Assembly (NCBI RefSeq): GCF_009862785.1
Contig: NZ_WWHU01000001.1
Coordinates: 4,402,001-4,466,000, forward strand
Length of the DNA stretch: 64,000 nucleotides
Reading direction: 5' to 3'
Source of the DNA: Gordonia sp. SID5947
GTDB taxonomy: Bacteria > Actinomycetota > Actinomycetes > Mycobacteriales > Mycobacteriaceae
The position numbers were made by a program, and so were the translations under genes. Positions 58,806 through 64,000 of the stretch are shown in pieces (within the stretch, counting starts at the first letter, position 1; every line of letters starts with the position of its first letter). The notes beneath the pieces were generated by a model. The model ran no database searches and was not told the origin of the DNA. It saw nothing but the letters and a program-made list of their open reading frames with translations.

Positions 58806-59495
58806 GTGGACGATCTCGAGCGTGAACCGCTGGTCAGGGCCGTTGATCTGGTGCGGGAGTACCGGATGGGTGATCAGGTGGTGCGGGCGTTGGACGGCGT
58901 CGATCTGAGTCTCGCCGGTGGGCAGTTCGCCTCGGTGGTGGGTCCGTCCGGAGCGGGGAAGAGCACGTTGCTCCATGTTCTGGGTGCGCTCGACACCCCG
59001 ACGTCGGGGTCGATCTCGGTGGACGGGGTCGATCTGGGGTCGCTCGATGACGAGGGGGCGTCGGCATTTCGGCGGCATCGGGTGGGATTTGTCTTCCAGT
59101 TCTTCAACCTGGTGCCGACGATGTCGGCGTGGGAGAACGTGGCGTTGCCGCGACTGCTGGACAGTCAGTCGTTGCGGAAGGCCAAGCCGCGGGCGATCGA
59201 ACTGCTCGAGCGGGTCGGTCTCGGTGGGCGCGTAGACCATCGGCCGTCGGAGTTGTCGGGCGGTCAGATGCAGCGGGTGGCGATCGCCCGGTCGCTGATC
59301 ATGGATCCGACGATTCTGTTGGCCGACGAGCCGACCGGGAATCTCGATTCGAAGACGGGGGACTCGGTTCTCGAGTTGCTGTCGGAGGTCGCGCACGACA
59401 CCGCGGATCGCCTGGTGGTGATGGTGACGCATGATGCCCATGCCGCCGACGTCGCCGACACGACCATCACGGTGCGCGACGGGAAGATCGCGTGA
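58806..59495 (+). CDS. ABC transporter ATP-binding protein, LolD/MacB type
   Basis: The 229-residue ATPase has Walker A GPSGAGKST (about residues 46-54), Q-loop FQFFNLVPTMSAWENV, signature LSGGQMQRVAIARSL, Walker B ILLADEPTGNLD and H-loop MVTHDAHAADV. The sequence is typical of the MacB/LolD/FtsE group that pairs with FtsX-type permeases for lipid, lipoprotein or peptide export or mechanical signalling. Its stop overlaps the start of the permease gene. Confidence 0.92.
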   Translation: MDDLEREPLVRAVDLVREYRMGDQVVRALDGVDLSLAGGQFASVVGPSGAGKSTLLHVLGALDTPTSGSISVDGVDLGSLDDEGASAFRRHRVGFVFQFFNLVPTMSAWENVALPRLLDSQSLRKAKPRAIELLERVGLGGRVDHRPSELSGGQMQRVAIARSLIMDPTILLADEPTGNLDSKTGDSVLELLSEVAHDTADRLVVMVTHDAHAADVADTTITVRDGKIA

Positions 59496-62059
59496 GCGAT
59501 CTCCGGACCACCGGCCCGACGAACCCTGTTCGTTCGGTCGCCTCCGGACTCTCGCGGATCCGCGTGCTGAATCTGCGCGAGATCCGCTCCCACCGACTGC
59601 GGGTGGCCACATCGCTGTTGGTGGTGGTCGTCGCGTCGGCGTTGTTGATCTCGGTGCTCGGTCTGTACGGATCGCTCACCGAGTCGGTCCGGCAGGTCAA
59701 TGCGGCGATCACCGGGACGGCTCAGGTGGAGGTCGCATCCATCGCGGACTCGGGCATCGACGAAGACCTGGCCGGCGAGATCCGCGCGAACGTCCCGGAG
59801 GCGAAGTCGGTGGTACCGCTGATCCGCGACTCCGTGGTGATCGACGACCGCAAGATCGCCTTGCTCGGTTCGGATTTCCGCGTCACCGCGTTGTCCAGTG
59901 AACTGCGACAGGCTGTTTCGGTGCAGCAGTCGTCGGGGTTGGGGGAGCAGGACCTCGAGGACGGCATCGTCGCCGGTGCCGGGACCGGCCTGCGCAAGGG
60001 TCAGCAACTGAACCTCAACGGCGTTTCGGTGCGTGTCATCTCGGTGGTCGAGGGCGAGCAGGCCGCGGTGCTCAACAAGGGCAACTTCATCTTCGCCTAT
60101 CTCGGTCTCGCACAACGTCTGGCGACGCGGACGGGCAAGCTCGACTCGATCCTCATCGTCGCGAAACCGGGAGCAGACATCCCGGCCCTCAAGGCCGGTG
60201 TAGCGCAGGTCGTCGACGGTCGTGCGGTGGTGGTCGACCCGGATTTCCGTGCGAAACAGGCAGAGGTCGCCAGCTCGATCACCCGCGACGCCACCCTCCT
60301 CGTCTCGCTCATCTCGCTGGTGATCGCCGGGTTCCTCGTCTTCAACACCATGAACATGGCCGTCGCGTCGCGAAGGCAGTCGCTTGCGATGATGCGCGCT
60401 CTCGGCGCCCGGCGCGGACACCTCGTCGGCGACCTGCTCGGCGAGTCCGCGATCTTCGGTTTCGCCGGCGGGTTGATCGGTGTACCGATCGGCATCCTCG
60501 CCGGGCGATGGGCGATCAGCCGTATTCCGGACGCGGAGTCGGACACGTTGGCGACCGCGGTGAGCTACCACCTGCCCTGGTACGCCCCGATGATCGCGAT
60601 CGTCGCCTGCGTGGTGGCCTGTGTCGCGGCGACGTCGCTTGCCGCGCGGTCGGTGTTCGCGGTGTCGCCGGTGGAGGCGATGATCGCCGGCGAGGTCGCC
60701 GACGGTACATCCAAACGCCGGCGCTCGGTGTGGATCGCCGCCATCGTCGGGGTCGGGTTGCTGATCGCCTCCTGGTTCGTCGCGACCACCGTGCCCGACC
60801 GGCCAGCGATCCTCGCGGGTGCCGTGTACGCGGTGGGAGCGTTGCTCGTCTGCTACGCGCTGACCACCCCGCTGGTGGGACTCGTCGTCGCGCTGTGTCG
60901 CAGATTTCGCGGGCCCGGTCAGCTCGCGGCGGTCAACACCGAACGCGCGCCGCGGCGGGCCTGGGCAACCCTGATGACGGTGGCCGTGGCTGTGGCGGTG
61001 GGAATGGGAACGTCGGGTGCGCTGGACAATCTGGTCGGCTCGATCTCGAATTCGCTCGACGGGCTGGCAGATCCGGACTTCTACGTGTCGTCGACCGACG
61101 AAGGTGGGATCCCGACCGGCCCGCCGCTCCCGACGGCGGTGAAGGGCGAGGTGGAGCAGGTCCCCGGCGTCACGCAGGTGGTGGGCGCCCAGTGGGCGAA
61201 CATCAACGTCGGCGAGGACCGCATCTTGGTGCAGGGTCTGGAACCCGACTCGTTGGCCCCGTTCATGAAGAAGGCGGACCCGCAAGCGCTGCAGCAGGTA
61301 CTGGCGGGCAACGGCATCCTGCTGTCGAATGTGCTCGCCCGGACGCTCGACGTCGGGAGCGGCGACACACTCAGGATGGCGACGCCCAGCGGTTACCGCG
61401 ACGTGGTGGTTCGCGACACCGTCGACTACATCTCGATCGGATCGGGCACCGCGGCCATGGCCAACTCGCTACTGGCCGACTGGTTCGACCGGCCCGGCGA
61501 CACCTACCTGCAGGTGTCCACCGACCCGGATGTCGACCAGGAGCAGATCCGCGAACGTCTCGAGGCGATCGCTGCGGCGAACCCGTCGGTCGGCGGCCGT
61601 TCGGTGTACGTGCACTCCGGTGAGCAGGCACTGCAGGCCGCGCAGGATCAGGCGGAGCAGGCCGGTGCGTTCACGGTGGCGATCCAGTGGATCGTCGCGC
61701 TCGCGGCGGCGGTCGCGTTGTTGAACACCTTGTTGCTCTCGGTGATCGAGCGTCGCCGCGAACTCGGGGTGCTGCGTGCGATGGGCGCGTCGCGTCGTTT
61801 CATCTCACGGATGGTGGTGGCCGAGGCGGCCGGGATCGCGCTGATCGGATCGTTCACCGGTCTGGTGCTCGGCGGTGCGCTCCACTTCCTGTCGGACAAG
61901 ATCCTCTCCGCCACAACATCTGTCGACATCGCGTACTCGCCGCGACCGTCGACGCTGCTGTTCATCGGGGTGGCCTGTGCGCTCTGTGTTGTCGGGTCGC
62001 TGGTGCCGGCCATGCGGGCGTCCCGGATGAACATCAGCGAGTCGATCCTCACCGAGTAA
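59492..62059 (+). CDS. FtsX-type ABC transporter permease
   Basis: The 855-residue permease has the duplicated layout of large MacB/FtsX proteins: an N-terminal membrane segment (about residues 31-52), an extracytoplasmic domain, a first FtsX domain (about 260-395), further central helices (about 415-470), a second extracytoplasmic domain and a C-terminal FtsX domain (about 720-850) containing ERRRELGVLRAMGASRRFIS. Both FtsX domains share an ALGA/AMGA-type coupling motif. The substrate is unknown; cell-envelope export is likely. GTG 59492 overlaps the ATPase stop. Confidence 0.9.
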   Translation: MSDLRTTGPTNPVRSVASGLSRIRVLNLREIRSHRLRVATSLLVVVVASALLISVLGLYGSLTESVRQVNAAITGTAQVEVASIADSGIDEDLAGEIRANVPEAKSVVPLIRDSVVIDDRKIALLGSDFRVTALSSELRQAVSVQQSSGLGEQDLEDGIVAGAGTGLRKGQQLNLNGVSVRVISVVEGEQAAVLNKGNFIFAYLGLAQRLATRTGKLDSILIVAKPGADIPALKAGVAQVVDGRAVVVDPDFRAKQAEVASSITRDATLLVSLISLVIAGFLVFNTMNMAVASRRQSLAMMRALGARRGHLVGDLLGESAIFGFAGGLIGVPIGILAGRWAISRIPDAESDTLATAVSYHLPWYAPMIAIVACVVACVAATSLAARSVFAVSPVEAMIAGEVADGTSKRRRSVWIAAIVGVGLLIASWFVATTVPDRPAILAGAVYAVGALLVCYALTTPLVGLVVALCRRFRGPGQLAAVNTERAPRRAWATLMTVAVAVAVGMGTSGALDNLVGSISNSLDGLADPDFYVSSTDEGGIPTGPPLPTAVKGEVEQVPGVTQVVGAQWANINVGEDRILVQGLEPDSLAPFMKKADPQALQQVLAGNGILLSNVLARTLDVGSGDTLRMATPSGYRDVVVRDTVDYISIGSGTAAMANSLLADWFDRPGDTYLQVSTDPDVDQEQIRERLEAIAAANPSVGGRSVYVHSGEQALQAAQDQAEQAGAFTVAIQWIVALAAAVALLNTLLLSVIERRRELGVLRAMGASRRFISRMVVAEAAGIALIGSFTGLVLGGALHFLSDKILSATTSVDIAYSPRPSTLLFIGVACALCVVGSLVPAMRASRMNISESILTE

Positions 62060-62095
62060 CCCACCCAACCCAACCCACCCCCACCGCACCCCCTT

Positions 62096-62170
62096 CCGCA
62101 GCCGCGACGGTTCCCGTCATCCGCGCCCCCTGAATGCCGTCGCGGATGAGAGGAACCGTCGCGGCTGCGG
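62096..62170. repeat. 75-bp palindromic intergenic repeat, copy B
   Basis: Arms at 62096-62125 and 62141-62170 are inverted repeats with 28 of 30 positions matching, around a 15-bp centre. The left arm is identical to copy A at 23831-23860. It lies in the 161-bp gap between the FtsX gene and the EspC-like gene. Confidence 0.85.
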
Positions 62171-62220
62171 AAGGGGAAGGCGCGGGGGAACCCCGACGGC
62201 CCGCCTTGCGTCGTATCCCC

Positions 62221-62523
62221 GTGACCAGTTCACCAGCCGGCTTCGGTCTCCGGCCCGATCAGATCGCGCGGACGGCGGCCACGTGGCGTGCTCAGTCGGA
62301 CGTCATACGGTCCATCGACGTCGCTGCGCTGGAACATGTTCCGTGTCCGTCGAGTCGGGTGGCGTCGGCGTTGCGCGCCGCGGCCGCGGCGACGCGAACC
62401 ACCACAGCAGCGGTGGCAGACCGGCTGGAGTCGATGGGTGTCCTCCTGCATCGCCTGGGGGTCGACGCCGACCTCGACGACCGGTCCGCTGCCGAGGCCT
62501 TCACAGACGGCGTCCGGCGTTGA
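62221..62523 (+). CDS. EspC-like (ESX secretion-associated) small helical protein
   Basis: The 100-residue protein is helical and Ala-rich, resembling the type VII 'excreted virulence factor EspC-like' family: LRPDQIARTAATWRAQSDVI followed by a second helix RVASALRAAAAATRTTTAAV and a C-terminal third helix. Such proteins usually pair with a downstream WXG100-like fusion. Its TGA overlaps a TTG start of the next gene (TTGA). No ESX core genes are in the window. GTG 62221 is the likely start; the open frame runs back to 62134. Confidence 0.65.
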   Translation: MTSSPAGFGLRPDQIARTAATWRAQSDVIRSIDVAALEHVPCPSSRVASALRAAAAATRTTTAAVADRLESMGVLLHRLGVDADLDDRSAAEAFTDGVRR

Positions 62524-64000
62524 CACGTCCGACGATCGCCGAACTCCGTGAATGGGACATCAGCCGTGTCACCGCCGCGAGTGCGGCCGCCGCCGACGGT
62601 GCGGCATCCCTGGACGGCGCGCTTGACGCCGCGATCCGGGCATTCGACGCCGCCTCCGACTGGCGCGGCGACAGCCGGGCGTCGGCCGAGCAGGCCATCG
62701 CCCGGGGACGCGACCAAGCGAACGAGATCCGCAACGTCCTGAACCAGATCGCCGACGAGGCCAACGACGCCGGCGCCGACCTGACCCATGCGCGGGAACT
62801 GGTATTGCGGCAGGTGGATGCCGCCATCACCGGTGGATTCGTGGTCACTGACGTCGGCACGGTTGCGCACGCGGATTCGTCGAAAGCGGGCGACGCCACG
62901 ATGTTCGAGGCGGCGATCGCCAGTGGCCTCGATGCGGTGGCCCGACTCGACGATGAGCACGGCGCGCGCCTGGACGGTCTCGCCGACGACCTCGTCGCGG
63001 CGCGGCGAGGTGGCGACCCGGACGTCCCTCGTCCCGCCGCGCCCAGCGTGAATCCTGAAGGGACGGTGTCGATCCTGCGGTCGATGACGCCGGTCCAACG
63101 ACACGATTTGTGGTCCCGGATACCTGCCGACGAGCGCCGACGCATCATGCACGCCGACCCGCAGACCATCGGCAACCTCGACGGCGTCGACTTCGACACC
63201 CGGGCCGACGCCAACGAGATCAACATCCGGAACGCGCTGATCGAGGAGCGCCAGGCCGGGCGGGCGGCAGGCCCGCGTGCGGCAGTGCTCGAGGACTTCT
63301 TGCGCCGAGTCCGGGACCCGGACGGCGCCGACGACACCGCAGAACGTCGATTCATCGTCTTCGAGAACACTGCCGGCGGTCGTTCCGTCGAGATGGTCGG
63401 CACCATCGGTCCGGGCATCCGCACCGCAACCGTGTACGTTCCGGGGACGCACAGCAACATGAACCGATCTTCCGAGACTGCCGATATAGCAAGGGATCTC
63501 GCGCAAAGAACCGATGGCCCGGTGTTCGTCTACCTCGATGGCGACCTGCCCCAGAAGGCCGGCTTCGAGGGGTTGACCGATGCGCTCGGCAGGGGCGCGG
63601 GGGCCGGGCCCATCGGGCGGCTGTTCGGCATGGGTTCGGCGCTGGTCGAGTCGATCGACGGCTCCGCGGTCGAAACCGGTTTCGCCCGCATCATGGCGCC
63701 GCGTCTCGTCGGCTTCGGGGCCGCGCTCGACGCCGAACTCGCGCGGTACACCCCGGACGCGAAGACCACGTTCATCGGACACTCCTACGGTGGCTCGGTG
63801 GTCGGTTCGGCCGAGCAACTCGGCTTGCGCGCCGACCGGGTCGTCTACGCGTCGTCGGCGGGCACCGGGGTGTTCGACGGTCCGTGGCGCAATGCGAACC
63901 CCCACGTCGAGCGCTACTCGCTGACCGCTCCGGGCGATCCGATCCAGTATGTGCAGTCGGTGCCCGGCAACCCGCATGGTGCCGACCCCGACGTCGCGCC
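62520..64000 (+). CDS. DUF1023-type alpha/beta hydrolase with N-terminal WXG-like helical domain, 3' end cut by window edge
   Basis: The frame is open from a TTG at 62520 (LTRPTIAELREWDISRV) to the window end, at least 493 residues. Residues 1-150 are helical and Ala-rich with DWRGDSRASAEQAIARG, a WxG motif between helices as in type VII substrates. From about residue 280 a hydrolase domain appears: TVYVPGTHSN, then the nucleophile elbow TTFIGHSYGGSVVGSAE (about residue 425) and VVYASSAGTGVFDGPW. It is probably secreted or surface-linked with its EspC-like partner and acts as an esterase or lipase. The TTG overlaps the upstream stop. Confidence 0.8.
   Translation, partial: MTRPTIAELREWDISRVTAASAAAADGAASLDGALDAAIRAFDAASDWRGDSRASAEQAIARGRDQANEIRNVLNQIADEANDAGADLTHARELVLRQVDAAITGGFVVTDVGTVAHADSSKAGDATMFEAAIASGLDAVARLDDEHGARLDGLADDLVAARRGGDPDVPRPAAPSVNPEGTVSILRSMTPVQRHDLWSRIPADERRRIMHADPQTIGNLDGVDFDTRADANEINIRNALIEERQAGRAAGPRAAVLEDFLRRVRDPDGADDTAERRFIVFENTAGGRSVEMVGTIGPGIRTATVYVPGTHSNMNRSSETADIARDLAQRTDGPVFVYLDGDLPQKAGFEGLTDALGRGAGAGPIGRLFGMGSALVESIDGSAVETGFARIMAPRLVGFGAALDAELARYTPDAKTTFIGHSYGGSVVGSAEQLGLRADRVVYASSAGTGVFDGPWRNANPHVERYSLTAPGDPIQYVQSVPGNPHGADPDVA

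Noticed and set aside
59264..61285. A 673-codon frame opposite the ABC exporter genes
   Set aside because: The plus-strand ATPase and FtsX proteins have all family motifs; the antisense product is Arg/His/Asp-rich noise.
1..64000. tRNA, rRNA, riboswitch or phage/IS elements
   Set aside because: No cloverleaf-like segments, transposase or integrase motifs, or conserved riboswitch cores were recognised in the gaps, all of which are under about 250 bp. Reading by eye cannot exclude small ncRNAs.

Overview
The window is GC-rich actinobacterial DNA with dense genes, many GTG starts and many 4-base ATGA or GTGA gene overlaps. Gene content and order point to the mycolic-acid-containing Mycobacteriales, most likely Gordonia or a close relative. 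From memory, the order mshA, ybjN-like, gpm, senX3-regX3, ppx, Rv0497/0498/0499-like genes, proC, excisionase-like, bS22, galE2, PlsC-like, serB1, glutaredoxin-like, hemA-hemC-hemD-hemB, hemL, phosphatase, tlpA, ccdA, resB, ccsB follows the Mycobacterium tuberculosis Rv0486-Rv0531 backbone. Genus is inferred; no rRNA or tRNA is present to test it.

Layout. 1-3.2 kb: the N-terminal part of a zinc-type ABC binding lipoprotein, a DUF5313 membrane protein, and a P450-TetR pair. 3.3-10.5 kb: mshA (mycothiol), a YbjN protein, a DUF2975/XRE pair, an acyl-CoA ligase, an amino-acid permease, gpmA and a GNAT protein. 10.7-22.6 kb: senX3-regX3, a Cys-rich protein, ppx, a disordered membrane protein, a TIM-barrel protein, a thioesterase, proC, an excisionase-like HTH, ribosomal bS22, galE2 and an acyltransferase. 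22.6-34 kb: an MDR dehydrogenase, serB1, a glutaredoxin-like protein, rex, the heme genes hemA-C-D-B and three membrane proteins. 34-39.7 kb: an acyl-CoA oxidase-like protein, TetR, a FadE25-like dehydrogenase, an AbiEi/DUF559-like protein and a secreted DUF218 protein. 39.7-47.7 kb: an amine/GABA catabolic operon (aminobutyraldehyde dehydrogenase, GabT, copper amine oxidase, GabD) divergent from a PucR regulator. 47.7-57.6 kb: an SGNH lipoprotein, an AbiEi-DUF559 gene between two related palindromic repeats, hemL, a phosphatase and the cytochrome c maturation genes tlpA-ccdA-resB-ccsB, in which ccdA carries two frameshifts, then XRE, a small membrane protein, BldC and DUF4229. 57.6-64 kb: a cysteine synthase-like enzyme, a LolD/FtsX-type ABC exporter, and an EspC-like protein coupled to a DUF1023-type hydrolase that runs off the end.

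Together the genes mainly serve heme and cytochrome c biogenesis (hemA, C, D, B, L; tlpA, ccdA, resB, ccsB), with Rex placed to tie hemA expression to NADH/NAD+. They also cover thiol and redox balance (mshA, glutaredoxin-like, cysteine synthase-like), phosphate sensing (SenX3-RegX3, Ppx, with a Pho-box-like repeat before senX3), lipid metabolism, and amine use for carbon and nitrogen.

Unusual structure lies mostly between genes. There are two pairs of palindromic repeats, a GAGCGAAGCGAGC-type repeat that also lies in frame inside two proteins, several mini-ORFs whose stop overlaps the next start, and about fifteen genes whose -10-like hexamer lies 6-8 nt before the start codon, as in leaderless mRNAs. 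No gene-free stretch exceeds about 250 bp; the longest (648-889 and 19687-19928) hold only promoter-like or leader sequences. No tRNA, rRNA, CRISPR array, insertion sequence or prophage was seen.
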